DNA of 64,000 bases from Sporosarcina sp. ACRSL (GTDB lineage Bacteria > Bacillota > Bacilli > Bacillales_A > Planococcaceae). The notes beneath the pieces are model-generated. The model worked only from the letters and a program-made list of their open reading frames with translations, did no database searches and was not told the origin of the DNA. The translations under genes were made by a program, and so were the position numbers. This document shows positions 26,168-34,540 of the stretch, piece after piece; positions within the stretch are counted from its first letter, which is position 1; the number at the start of each line of letters is the position of its first letter. The stretch spans positions 62,001-126,000 of the forward strand of contig NZ_JAKRNT010000012.1 in the NCBI RefSeq assembly GCF_022346605.1. The letters are read 5' to 3'.

Positions 26168-27181
26168 CTAAACAATTGCAGGCTCCTGGTAAGATTCAGC
26201 GAGAGTCTGGCCGTTACGTTCTTGTACTTGTTCAACGACGTGCTGAATCGCTTCAATTACATATTCGGGTCGTGGCATTTGGAGGCTATGTCCCTTGTGA
26301 TCGCTCGTCTTATGAATATGGTTCGTTGACCGGGAGGCCAGCTCTTTTTGCATTTCGATCCAGTGGGCACCAAAACCGGGATTATTAACAACAGCAATCG
26401 GCAGGTCACCAAACGGAGGCTTTTCCAGACTGTTTTGTAATTGATTCGCTGCTGCATCTAAATGTGCCCAAGCACCTTTAAATTCCAATCCAGCTGTCTT
26501 TCCGGACATAATACTGTAAACTCTCTCTTTCCATTGCCTAAATTCTTCAGCGCTCAACTGTTGTTTATAATAGGAAATTTCATTTCCAAACATCGGAATG
26601 ATACCTAGAACATTACCGAGGAATCGTGGAAATCCGACTGGAGAGACTAGTCTAAGGATTTTCGTCATAAAACCGATCATGGCAAATCCTTTCTTGAATT
26701 TTACATCATCCTTAAGTGACTCATGTGTTGAATCTAAGAAGACGAAGCCGGCCACCTGATTTGGATATTCCGAAGCATAAAGTCTGGCAATCAGTCCCCC
26801 TAAGGAATGGCCGACAAGCACATAAGGTCCAGAGGCTCCGGTCGCACTTAGCAGGCTATGTAGTTCTTTGACGGTATGTTCAGGGATTGGCTCGGGACCG
26901 GGGTCACTTGAACCCATGCCTGCACGGTCATATGTTATGACTCTCGTGAACTTGGATAATTCTTTGCGTATATGCATCCAGGAATAAGAGCAGTCACCCG
27001 CACCATGAATGATGACGACCGTGGGTGTACCTTGCCCATCATCTGTAAAATGAAGACGATAGCCACCGACATCAATCATTTCACCGGGATAGGGTCTTCT
27101 CGTGTCCCTACGCCGAGAAACCTGTTCGTATACAAATCCGATTACAAGTAAGCCTACTAATACAAATGCTCCAATTACCAT
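26168..27181 (-). CDS. membrane-anchored alpha/beta hydrolase
   Basis: A 337-residue protein with one N-terminal membrane helix (VIGAFVLVGLLVIGFVYEQV) and an alpha/beta-hydrolase domain. Visible elements are the oxyanion stretch VVIIHGAGDCSYSW, the nucleophile Ser126 in GHSLGG, and a C-terminal His in SDHKGHSLQ. The active site most likely faces outside the membrane. It is a lipase/esterase-like enzyme of unknown substrate. ATG at 27181 follows agggggaaag. Convergent with the isoprenoid synthase gene. Confidence 0.85.
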   Translation of the reverse strand: MVIGAFVLVGLLVIGFVYEQVSRRRDTRRPYPGEMIDVGGYRLHFTDDGQGTPTVVIIHGAGDCSYSWMHIRKELSKFTRVITYDRAGMGSSDPGPEPIPEHTVKELHSLLSATGASGPYVLVGHSLGGLIARLYASEYPNQVAGFVFLDSTHESLKDDVKFKKGFAMIGFMTKILRLVSPVGFPRFLGNVLGIIPMFGNEISYYKQQLSAEEFRQWKERVYSIMSGKTAGLEFKGAWAHLDAAANQLQNSLEKPPFGDLPIAVVNNPGFGAHWIEMQKELASRSTNHIHKTSDHKGHSLQMPRPEYVIEAIQHVVEQVQERNGQTLAESYQEPAIV

Positions 27182-27340
27182 CTTTCCCCCTGCTTTCTCG
27201 AATGATTTGAATTCATTACCAACCTATTCGTCGCTTTAAGAAGAATTTCCTCCGTAGCTAATAGTCTAATATTTCAATAATGTGATAAAATTTACTAACG
27301 GAGAATTTCTTTCACTAATTAAATTGGAAGGTTGTATCGA

Positions 27341-28114
27341 ATGAGTTATAAAATTGTGTTTCTTGATGTCGATGGAACGATTACCAACTTCGAGGACGGA
27401 AGCATTTCAGACAGTACAAAAGAAGCGATTCAAGCGTTACATGATAAAGGGTTACAAGTCGTAGCAGCAACAGGCAGACCGTTATCCATGTGTAATGAAA
27501 TAGAGGCGTTAGGGATAGATACTTTCATTACCGCAAACGGAGCCTATGTAAAACATAATAAAAAAATCATACATAAAGTGCCAATGGATAAAAGAATAGT
27601 ACAAGAAGTAGTTGAGTTTGCGAATGCACAAAATGATGCATTATCGTTCTACTCTGAGGATTTAAGCATGAATGGCATACAAAATGACAATATATTAAAG
27701 GCATTGAAGGAAACTTTGTCGTTAAATGAATACCCAAACATAAACCAGCAGATTCATAATGATGAATTATTCCTAATGTGCCTATTTGCAAACGATAATA
27801 CAGTCGAAAGATATGTAGAAAGGTTTCCAGATCTCACATTTAAAAGATGGCATCCTTTTATACTGAATGTATTGCAACAAGACATTTCAAAGTCCTTAGC
27901 AATCATTAAAGTACTGGAGCATTTTAATCTTGATAAAAGCGAGGCTATCGCGTTTGGTGATGGGGAGAACGATATCGATATGTTGGAATTAGTAGGATTA
28001 GGTATTGCTATGGAGAATGGACATGAGAAATTAAAAATGGTTGCAGACTTTGTTACTAAAAAATCCAGTGAAGACGGTATAGCTTTTGCATTGAAAAAAT
28101 ACGGAGTGATCTAA
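27341..28114 (+). CDS. Cof-type HAD family phosphatase
   Basis: A 257-residue HAD hydrolase of the Cof/YidA group. Motif I is FLDVDGTI, motif II has TGRP, motif III Lys is in ISKSLA-like context, and motif IV is AFGDGENDIDML. These enzymes dephosphorylate sugar phosphates, flavin mononucleotide or pyridoxal phosphate. I chose the ATG at 27341, 9 bp after GGAAGG, rather than the TTG at 27332. Confidence 0.9.
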   Translation: MSYKIVFLDVDGTITNFEDGSISDSTKEAIQALHDKGLQVVAATGRPLSMCNEIEALGIDTFITANGAYVKHNKKIIHKVPMDKRIVQEVVEFANAQNDALSFYSEDLSMNGIQNDNILKALKETLSLNEYPNINQQIHNDELFLMCLFANDNTVERYVERFPDLTFKRWHPFILNVLQQDISKSLAIIKVLEHFNLDKSEAIAFGDGENDIDMLELVGLGIAMENGHEKLKMVADFVTKKSSEDGIAFALKKYGVI

Positions 28115-28151
28115 AGACATGTCGCGAATTAGGTAGAAATAGGGGGATAGT

Positions 28152-28683
28152 ATGAGCAACTTTGAAGAGGAATACCTTGCAATTACAATTGAACAGTTTA
28201 AACATTTTAAAAAAACGTGCAGAAGAGGGAATTCAGCAATTGACCGAAGAAGAATTACACTGGAAGCCAAGTGAAGAGTCTAATAACATTGCAATCATCA
28301 TTAAACATCTAAGCGGAAATATGCATTCCCGCTGGGTCGGTTTTTTAACTACAGACGGAGAAAAACCTTATAGGGATAGAGATATGGAGTTTATTGAAGG
28401 GAATGAATCCCGGGAACATCTAATGCAAATTTGGGATGATGGTTGGAGATTACTTTTTAATACAATTGAAAATTTTAAAGCAGAAGATTTGTTTAAAACA
28501 GTAACCTTGAGAGGACAACCTTTGAGTGCTTTTCAAGCAATTCAAACGGAAATAGCTCATATTAGTTATCACTTAGGACAAATTCTTTATATCGGGAAAC
28601 AAATAAAAGATAAAGATTGGATTATCTTAAGCATTCCTAAGAACGGTTCAAAGGAATTTAATCAGAAGAAAAGCAGAATTTAA
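28152..28683 (+). pseudogene. DinB/DUF1572 family gene with a one-base frameshift
   Basis: The ATG at 28152, behind agggggat, starts MSNFEEEYLAITIEQFKHFKK, the typical DUF1572 beginning, but the frame runs into a stop about 40 codons on. After a run of seven A (28209-28215) the rest of the family (RAEEGIQQLTEEELHWKPSE to IGKQIKDKDWIILSIPKNG) continues in the next frame to 28683. Removing one A restores a ~176-residue protein. It may be a real mutation, a sequencing slip at the A run, or a site where polymerase slippage restores some product. DUF1572 proteins are metal-binding four-helix DinB relatives of unknown function. Confidence 0.8.
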
Positions 28684-28699
28684 ATTGGGGGATATTGAA

Positions 28700-29383
28700 A
28701 TGATTAAAGCAGCGATCTTCGACTTAGACGGAACATTGTTAGATCGGGATAAATCAGTTGCAAGATTCATTAACAATCAATATGACAGGCTACACAAATG
28801 CGTCGGCCATATTCCAAAAGAGAAATTTGTAACAAGGTTTATTGAATTGGATAGTCGCGGATATGTTTGGAAAGATAAAGTGTATCAACAGTTGGTTAAT
28901 GAATTTGAAATTACCGGTACAACGTGGGGAGAATTGCTTCAAGATTATATTGATCAATTCCAGAATAGCTGTGTACCATTTCCTAATCTGATAGAAATGT
29001 TGGAGGAATTAAAGGGAAGGCATATGAAGCTAGGAATGATTACGAATGGCTACGGGCAATTTCAGATGGATAACATTAAGGCGCTTGGCATTGAGAAGTA
29101 TTTCGACACCATATTAGTATCCGAATGGGAAGGAATCAGAAAACCCGATCTTCAAATATTCAACAGAGCATTGAAGCAGTTAAATGTTTCACCTAATGAA
29201 AGCATATTTGTAGGGGACCATCCCGTAAATGACGTGGAAGCTGCAAAAAGTGCAGGAATGATTGGGATTTGGAAAAAAGACGCTCATTGGAGCATACCGG
29301 AAGCTGATTATATTATTGACGATTTGGCGGAAGTGCCGACGATTATCGACACGATAGGAACTGAATCCTTACCAGTGAGATGA
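28700..29383 (+). CDS. HAD family hydrolase
   Basis: A 227-residue HAD phosphatase with motif I (IFDLDGTLLD), motif II (MITNG), motif III Lys (GIRKPDLQIF) and motif IV (FVGDHPVNDVEAAKSAG). It resembles the YjjG/PpaX/phosphoglycolate-phosphatase group; the substrate is unknown. The ATG at 28700 is 9 bp after TGGGGGA; the upstream TTG at 28685 would precede that site. It follows the broken DUF1572 gene by 16 bp and may share its transcript. Confidence 0.88.
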   Translation: MIKAAIFDLDGTLLDRDKSVARFINNQYDRLHKCVGHIPKEKFVTRFIELDSRGYVWKDKVYQQLVNEFEITGTTWGELLQDYIDQFQNSCVPFPNLIEMLEELKGRHMKLGMITNGYGQFQMDNIKALGIEKYFDTILVSEWEGIRKPDLQIFNRALKQLNVSPNESIFVGDHPVNDVEAAKSAGMIGIWKKDAHWSIPEADYIIDDLAEVPTIIDTIGTESLPVR

Positions 29384-29388
29384 AAATA

Positions 29389-29420
29389 GAGACGATGGAA
29401 AACCTTCTTTCCATCGTCTC
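29389..29420. terminator. hairpin between converging genes
   Basis: gagacgatggaaa pairs perfectly with tttccatcgtctc. The T run is weak (cttct), but its place between two converging genes suggests a terminator for both. Confidence 0.7.
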
Positions 29421-29428
29421 CTTCTAGC

Positions 29429-29791
29429 TTACTTCTTTTGGATAAGTCCGAATCCAATTCCTGTCGGATCTACTAAATAGGCCAGGTAGAACTCATCGAA
29501 TTCCATTTTGTCACGAACGACCATAGCGCCATTTTCTATCGCTTTAGCAATAGCTTCCTCAATTACTTCTACTTCAATTTGGATCCGTGTCCCGTGTGGA
29601 AAGTCATTTGGACCTCTTCCAATTCCCCCGTCGATTCCACTATTTTCGCCTCCCCCAGTCGAGACTGCCCAGTAATCCCATCTTGGTTCGGCAATCTTCC
29701 AACCAAAAACAGTAGAATAAAATTCCGCTGCTTTTTCAGGTTCTTGACTACTTAACTCAAAGCCGACTACGTTTCCAGTGACTTTTTCCAA
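29429..29791 (-). CDS. VOC family (glyoxalase/dioxygenase-fold) protein
   Basis: A 120-residue protein with the vicinal-oxygen-chelate beta-alpha-beta3 repeat: GNVVGFELSSQEPEKAAEFYSTVFGW at the N-terminus and YLAYLVDPTGIGFGLIQKK at the end. TTG start at 29791 after AGGGGGTAG. Function is not predictable from the sequence; possibilities include a glyoxalase-like enzyme or small-molecule binding. Confidence 0.85.
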   Translation of the reverse strand: MEKVTGNVVGFELSSQEPEKAAEFYSTVFGWKIAEPRWDYWAVSTGGGENSGIDGGIGRGPNDFPHGTRIQIEVEVIEEAIAKAIENGAMVVRDKMEFDEFYLAYLVDPTGIGFGLIQKK

Positions 29792-29988
29792 AGTAACTAC
29801 CCCCTATAGTTAAAATTTAAAAAGGATAACCGGTTTTTCATTATTTCGTTTCCTAAATTATAGATCATTTTATTAGTGAATGTTGTTATAATTCTTATAA
29901 TAATAGATTTTCAAAGAAAAAGATGTTTAGGAAGAAAGGGCATGGCAGATAAGAACGTAAAGTAAGCATGAAAAAGGGGGAAATACAG

Positions 29989-30735
29989 ATGCCATCTAAC
30001 AAAACAAGCAAGCCTAAAATTATGGTCATGGGTACATTTCACATGGGTTCCACTTCGGATATGATCGAAATAGAAAAGGATAGTATGTTATCTCCACAAA
30101 GACAGAAGGAGATCGAAGAAGTGGTCGACCGCTTAAAAGATTTCAAGCCGACGAAAATTGCTTTGGAAGTTGAGAAGAAGAAAAATGATCTCATCAATGA
30201 GGAATTCACAGGCTTTTTAAAGGGAGATTATCAGTTACAAGAGAACGAAATAGATCAGATCGGATACAGACTGGCAAAAGAGATGGGGCATCAGGAAGTT
30301 TACGCAGTGGATTGGATGGAGCAAGGTGCTTGTCAGAGAGAAATCAATGAAGTTGTTGAATGGACGAAAGAGCATCAGCCTGAGTTATATGAAGAAATAT
30401 TTTGTCCATTTTACCAACTTGAGCTCACCGCGGCCGGCAAGAGTGTCAAAGATCTACTCCTTTATCACAATCAGCCGGAAGTTGTCGATCAAACCCATCG
30501 CAGCTATGTAAATATGGCACGTATCAAAGACGCCGTGCAATATGTCGGAATGGACTGGCTGATCTGGTGGTATCAGCGAAACCTCATTCTTTTTTCGAAC
30601 CTATCAGATTTGGCCACTGCTCCAGAAGACCGCATCCTATTCATCGTGGGTGGCTCGCATGTCAGGATTCTCGAGAACTTCGTGAAGGAAAGCGGGCTCT
30701 TTGAATGTGTATCTGTACAGTCTTATTTACAGTGA
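29989..30735 (+). CDS. DUF5694 family protein (TraB/ChaN-like fold)
   Basis: A 248-residue protein with the N-terminal strand KIMVMGTFHMGS and the C-terminal ILFIVGGSHVRILENF, which fit the DUF5694/TraB-ChaN group with a paired GxxH arrangement (GTFH and GGSH). TraB-like proteins are putative metal-dependent hydrolases. The ATG at 29989 has agggggaaat ahead; an earlier ATG at 29968 would put that site inside the gene. Function unknown. Confidence 0.75.
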   Translation: MPSNKTSKPKIMVMGTFHMGSTSDMIEIEKDSMLSPQRQKEIEEVVDRLKDFKPTKIALEVEKKKNDLINEEFTGFLKGDYQLQENEIDQIGYRLAKEMGHQEVYAVDWMEQGACQREINEVVEWTKEHQPELYEEIFCPFYQLELTAAGKSVKDLLLYHNQPEVVDQTHRSYVNMARIKDAVQYVGMDWLIWWYQRNLILFSNLSDLATAPEDRILFIVGGSHVRILENFVKESGLFECVSVQSYLQ

Positions 30736-30740
30736 TCAAA

Positions 30741-30776
30741 AAACAATCGCATCCTTCAACTGGATGCGATTGTTTG
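30741..30776. terminator. bidirectional terminator
   Basis: aaacaatcgcatcc pairs with ggatgcgattgttt around a 7-nt loop, between converging genes; it overlaps the last codons of the minus-strand gene. Confidence 0.85.
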
Positions 30777-31457
30777 TATACCGATCATCTGAAACTCTTT
30801 CCAATCTTGAATTTCATATGTAGGCCGTGCGACACCGGTATTTTCTTTTTGTTTTGGATTATACCAGCACGTATCAATGCCGAAGTTATTGCCCCCTCGA
30901 ATATCCGATGAAAGCGAGTCTCCGACCATTAAGACACGGGATTTGTCTTTGATCTGCAATTGGTTGAAGACATGTTCGAAGATTTCAGGTTGGGGCTTCT
31001 GGAAACCGATCTCTTCAGACGTGAAGATTGCTTCAAATGTGTCGGCTAAACCGGAAGCTGCGATGCGGGCCAGTTGAACGTCTTTGAAACCGTTTGTCAA
31101 AACTACCATCCTTGCGCCCTTAAGAGATTGAAGCATGGATGCTACTCCATCGATTAAATGGACTTCCTTCCCTAAATGATCAAGGTACATTTGCCCGAAC
31201 AGTTCGGCATCGCTTTCAAGGCCATGCTCAAGAAACAACCGTTTAAACCGCTCCGTTTTAAGTTCCGCAAGCGTAATACGGCCTTGCTCTAAATCCTCCC
31301 AAAGCACAGTGCTAATTGCCCGGTAAGTATCTCTGTAATCAACCAACCCATTCGGATATCCATGAAGGGTGAACACATTCGTAAACGCGTTTTTTTCCGT
31401 TTCTACAAAATCCATTAATGTATCATCTAAGTCGAATAAAAACACATCATATTTCAT
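30756..31457 (-). CDS. YjjG/YfnB family nucleotidase (HAD superfamily)
   Basis: A 233-residue HAD protein close to YjjG/YfnB non-canonical pyrimidine nucleotidases: DVFLFDLDDTLMDF (motif I), VVLTNGFKDVQL (motif II), GFQKPQPEIFEHVF (motif III Lys) and VLMVGDSLSSDIRGGNNFGID (motif IV; one residue beyond is omitted). YjjG-type enzymes remove damaged or unusual nucleoside monophosphates. ATG at 31457. Its 3' end overlaps the shared terminator. Confidence 0.88.
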   Translation of the reverse strand: MKYDVFLFDLDDTLMDFVETEKNAFTNVFTLHGYPNGLVDYRDTYRAISTVLWEDLEQGRITLAELKTERFKRLFLEHGLESDAELFGQMYLDHLGKEVHLIDGVASMLQSLKGARMVVLTNGFKDVQLARIAASGLADTFEAIFTSEEIGFQKPQPEIFEHVFNQLQIKDKSRVLMVGDSLSSDIRGGNNFGIDTCWYNPKQKENTGVARPTYEIQDWKEFQMIGIQTIASS

Positions 31458-31508
31458 TCTTACATCATCTCCTGACTGACGTAAAGCTGTATGTATAGTA
31501 TACCATCT

Positions 31509-32021
31509 TTATTTATGTTTAATGGATCGGACAATGAAGAAAGCCATTGAAGCAAATAGGCTGACAAGGAAGATAGGCAGGAATAGACTGCCGAGCGATT
31601 CAGCATTCCCTAACGCCACTTGCGTAATATTATAAGACAGGAATACAAACAGCAAGACGCATTCATTTTTGATTACATTTAATAATAAAATTGAATTCTT
31701 GTATTGAAATTCAATATTGTTTTCATTTAGGTTCATATAATTATGCCATTCCGGATGTTTTTCTAGAAACGTCATGCAAATGGCTAAAAAGGCTGCAATG
31801 ATCGGAAGAATGATGAGCTCCCACTTTGATCCCCAGCGATTCACCTCGCCGGCTGCATTATAATGTGCCGGGACTTGATCGGGCAACTGACCCCAAACAG
31901 CAATGAGATGGACGATTCCTGCCGCAAAAACAATCATAGTAACGATGTCGAACACTTTCTGAAATGTAGACTTTGGGATGTCTAATTTAGGTTTAGTAAA
32001 ATTGTAATTGTATTTATCCAT
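31509..32021 (-). CDS. DUF1648 domain membrane protein
   Basis: A 170-residue membrane protein with four hydrophobic segments and the DUF1648 core (WGQLPDQVPAHYNAAGEVNRWG). DUF1648 is found in SdpI-like immunity proteins and in uncharacterised membrane proteins; there is no sdpC-like toxin gene next to it. ATG at 32021 follows aaggagggtg. Confidence 0.85.
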   Translation of the reverse strand: MDKYNYNFTKPKLDIPKSTFQKVFDIVTMIVFAAGIVHLIAVWGQLPDQVPAHYNAAGEVNRWGSKWELIILPIIAAFLAICMTFLEKHPEWHNYMNLNENNIEFQYKNSILLLNVIKNECVLLFVFLSYNITQVALGNAESLGSLFLPIFLVSLFASMAFFIVRSIKHK

Positions 32022-32136
32022 TTCTTAACACCCTCCTTGCTCCATTCAATACGAAGTTGAATAGGAAAAAGTTTCATAAAGTAAATGCGAAACAATTAAA
32101 CAAATTTGCATATAAAGTCTCGTAGACAAAAAATTA

Positions 32137-32145
32137 TGATATAAT
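32137..32145 (+). promoter_or_regulatory. extended -10 promoter of mqo
   Basis: TGATATAAT carries a perfect TATAAT with the TGn extension, about 120 bp ahead of the mqo start. No good -35 box is needed for such promoters and none is evident. Confidence 0.5.
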
Positions 32146-32163
32146 ATATGAGGTTACTATTGA

Positions 32164-32224
32164 ACAGAAAAGGTGTGTTCCTAGATCGCGTCTTGCTTTT
32201 CTGTGACGCCTTAGAAGGAGCGTC
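32164..32224 (+). promoter_or_regulatory. structured 5' leader of mqo
   Basis: ACAGAAAAG (32164-32172) and CTTTTCTGT (32196-32204) form a perfect 9-bp stem; directly after it GACGC and GCGTC (32205-32224) enclose the Shine-Dalgarno-like AGAAGGAG. The leader is over 100 nt long. Could be attenuation or RNA stability control; no known riboswitch class is recognised. Confidence 0.4.
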
Positions 32225-32264
32225 TACATCCTTTCTGCAAATTAAGGGTATAAGGATGATCTAT

Positions 32265-33920
32265 ATGAGCAACGGAGAAACAAATACAGACGTCATCTTA
32301 ATTGGCGCCGGAATCATGAGTGCAACTTTGGGAACTATGTTGAAGGAATTGGCACCGGACTGGAAAATAACAGTGTTTGAGAAGCTCAGTGGCGCAGGAG
32401 AGGAAAGCTCCAATGAATGGAACAATGCGGGAACAGGACATGCTGCATTGTGTGAGCTTAACTACACGAATGAAAAACCGGACGGGACGTTAGATATTAG
32501 TAAAGCGATCAAGGTCAACGAACAGTTCCAGCTTTCTATGCAATTTTGGTCGTATCTCGTTAACAACAATTTGATCAGCAATCCAGAAGACTTTATTATG
32601 CCATTGCCTCATATGAGTTACGTCAATGGGGAAGACAATGTGAAGTTTTTAAAAAAACGTTTTAAAGCGCTTACCGAAAATCCACTATTCCAAGGAATGG
32701 AATATTCCGAAGACCCGGAGCAGTTGAAGGAATGGCTGCCGCTTATGATGAAAGGCCGTACTGTAAATGAGCCGATCGCTGCGACAAAGATCGATACGGG
32801 AACAGACGTCAACTTCGGTGCATTGACACGTATGTTGATAGACCACCTAAAAAGTAACAATGTTAAAGTTAACTATAATCATAATGTGAATACCCTTAAG
32901 CGTACTGCTGACGGATTATGGGAATTGAAAGTGAAAAATCTCAATAACGGTGTCGTAGAACGCCATACTGCTAAATTCGTCTTCATCGGTGCTGGCGGAG
33001 GAAGCTTACATTTATTGCAAAAATCCGGCATTCCTGAAGGGAAGCATATTGGGGGATTCCCTGTAAGCGGTCTCTTCTTAGTTTGTAAAAATCCAGAAAT
33101 CGTCGAACAGCATCATGCGAAAGTATACGGCAAAGCGTCAGTTGGCGCACCGCCGATGTCTGTTCCGCATCTTGACACTCGATATATAGATAATAAAAAA
33201 TCATTGCTGTTCGGACCGTTTGCCGGCTTCTCGCCGAAGTTCTTGAAGACAGGCTCCAATCTGGACTTGATCACTTCTGTGAAACCGAGCAACGTCTTCA
33301 CGATGTTGGCGGCAGGCGCAAAAGAAATGGCATTAACGAAATACCTGATTCAGCAGCTCATGCTGTCGAAAGAACAGCGCATCGAGGAATTGCGTAGCTT
33401 CGTTCCGACTGCTAAAGATGCGGATTGGGATATTATCGTCGCTGGCCAACGGGTCCAAGTTATTAAAGATACAGAAGCGGGCGGTAAAGGGACGCTTCAA
33501 TTCGGGACGGAAGTTGTCAGCGCTTCTGATGGTTCTATCGCAGCATTGCTTGGAGCATCACCGGGGGCTTCGACAGCTGTTCATGTCATGCTTGAAGTAA
33601 TTAATAGATGTTTCCCACAGCAAATCAAAGAATGGGAACCGAAACTGAAAGAAATGATTCCTTCTTACGGTCTGTCACTCGTTGACAATCCGGAACTTCT
33701 AAAAGAAATCCATGCGACAACTGCACAGGCACTAGGCTTGGTCGCTAACTTGCCGGAAGAAGTTGAGTCATCGAGCGTGGAACCAGAAGCATTTGAAGAA
33801 GAGGTCGTTGTTGTCGAAACAGGGGAAACGGAACAAGATCCCGCTTTGGGAGAAGACCGTGAAGTACCAAATGTAGATGACACTTTAGTTGTAGATAAAG
33901 AGCCACAGACAAAGGAATAA
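32265..33920 (+). CDS. mqo: malate:quinone oxidoreductase
   Basis: A 551-residue membrane-associated FAD enzyme that oxidises malate to oxaloacetate and passes electrons to quinone in the TCA cycle. The N-terminal FAD motif is [51 protein letters not shown] and [16 protein letters not shown] are typical of Mqo. The start is the ATG at 32265 behind taagg; the frame extends upstream without a ribosome site. The normal Mqo ends near ALGL; here it continues for ~53 residues as an acidic, Val/Glu-rich tail not expected in the family. Ends with a terminator. Confidence 0.94.
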   Translation: MSNGETNTDVILIGAGIMSATLGTMLKELAPDWKITVFEKLSGAGEESSNEWNNAGTGHAALCELNYTNEKPDGTLDISKAIKVNEQFQLSMQFWSYLVNNNLISNPEDFIMPLPHMSYVNGEDNVKFLKKRFKALTENPLFQGMEYSEDPEQLKEWLPLMMKGRTVNEPIAATKIDTGTDVNFGALTRMLIDHLKSNNVKVNYNHNVNTLKRTADGLWELKVKNLNNGVVERHTAKFVFIGAGGGSLHLLQKSGIPEGKHIGGFPVSGLFLVCKNPEIVEQHHAKVYGKASVGAPPMSVPHLDTRYIDNKKSLLFGPFAGFSPKFLKTGSNLDLITSVKPSNVFTMLAAGAKEMALTKYLIQQLMLSKEQRIEELRSFVPTAKDADWDIIVAGQRVQVIKDTEAGGKGTLQFGTEVVSASDGSIAALLGASPGASTAVHVMLEVINRCFPQQIKEWEPKLKEMIPSYGLSLVDNPELLKEIHATTAQALGLVANLPEEVESSSVEPEAFEEEVVVVETGETEQDPALGEDREVPNVDDTLVVDKEPQTKE

Positions 33921-33924
33921 ATAC

Positions 33925-33962
33925 AAAAGCTGACTCGGCGAATGCCCTAGTCAGCTTTTTTA
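33925..33962 (+). terminator. terminator of mqo
   Basis: aaaagctgact pairs with agtcagctttt, followed by T. Confidence 0.85.
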
Positions 33963-33967
33963 CGTAA

Positions 33968-34411
33968 TTAAAATGTATAACGAGCTACTTGTTCACCGTC
34001 GATGATAAATCCGTCGACTTCCTGGAATCCCATCTTTTCATAAATTCGTTTTGCGTGTACGTTCTCCGGTTCATATGACAGTGTGAGTGTCTGATGGCGA
34101 TCCTCTTTCATTTTTCGAACATCATCAATTACAAGTTGAATCGCTTCTTTTCCATACCCTTTTCCCTGATGTTGCTGATCGATCATCATCCGGTACATCC
34201 AATATTCATGATCGTCTTCATCATTTCCATAAAGTGTGAAGCCGACCATTTCCTCTCCGGCATAAATCCCTTTTGCATAAAAGTTTTCAAGGAAATTCAA
34301 TTGAGCAAGCGACACTGCGTTTGATGCGACAAAGTTCACTTGATCTTCCCGGACTCGCAAGGAAATAGCTTTCATCCAATTGTCTTTTGTAATCGGTTGT
34401 AAATGCAACAT
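33968..34411 (-). CDS. GNAT acetyltransferase, spermidine acetyltransferase-like
   Basis: A 147-residue GNAT protein starting MLHLQPITKDNWMKAISLRV; the acetyl-CoA loop is QQHQGKGYGKEAI and the C-terminal motif is NVHAKRIYEKMGFQE. The N-terminal half resembles BltD/PaiA spermidine/spermine acetyltransferases. The ATG at 34411 is 9 bp after ggggag; an ATG at 34420 overlaps that site. Confidence 0.85.
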   Translation of the reverse strand: MLHLQPITKDNWMKAISLRVREDQVNFVASNAVSLAQLNFLENFYAKGIYAGEEMVGFTLYGNDEDDHEYWMYRMMIDQQHQGKGYGKEAIQLVIDDVRKMKEDRHQTLTLSYEPENVHAKRIYEKMGFQEVDGFIIDGEQVARYTF

Positions 34412-34490
34412 AAAAATCATCTCCCCTTTTCACATTATACAAAAAGGGAAGTAGAAGATAATATACCCAATGAAAATAAAACAGTAAAAA

Positions 34491-34522
34491 ACCATGCCCA
34501 CTTAAATAATAAGCGGGCATGG
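34491..34522 (-). terminator. terminator of NCS1 permease gene
   Basis: ccatgcccgctt pairs with aagtgggcatgg (one G-T pair), followed on the minus strand by a T-rich run. Confidence 0.75.
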
Positions 34523-34540
34523 CTACTTTCCATTAAGCGT

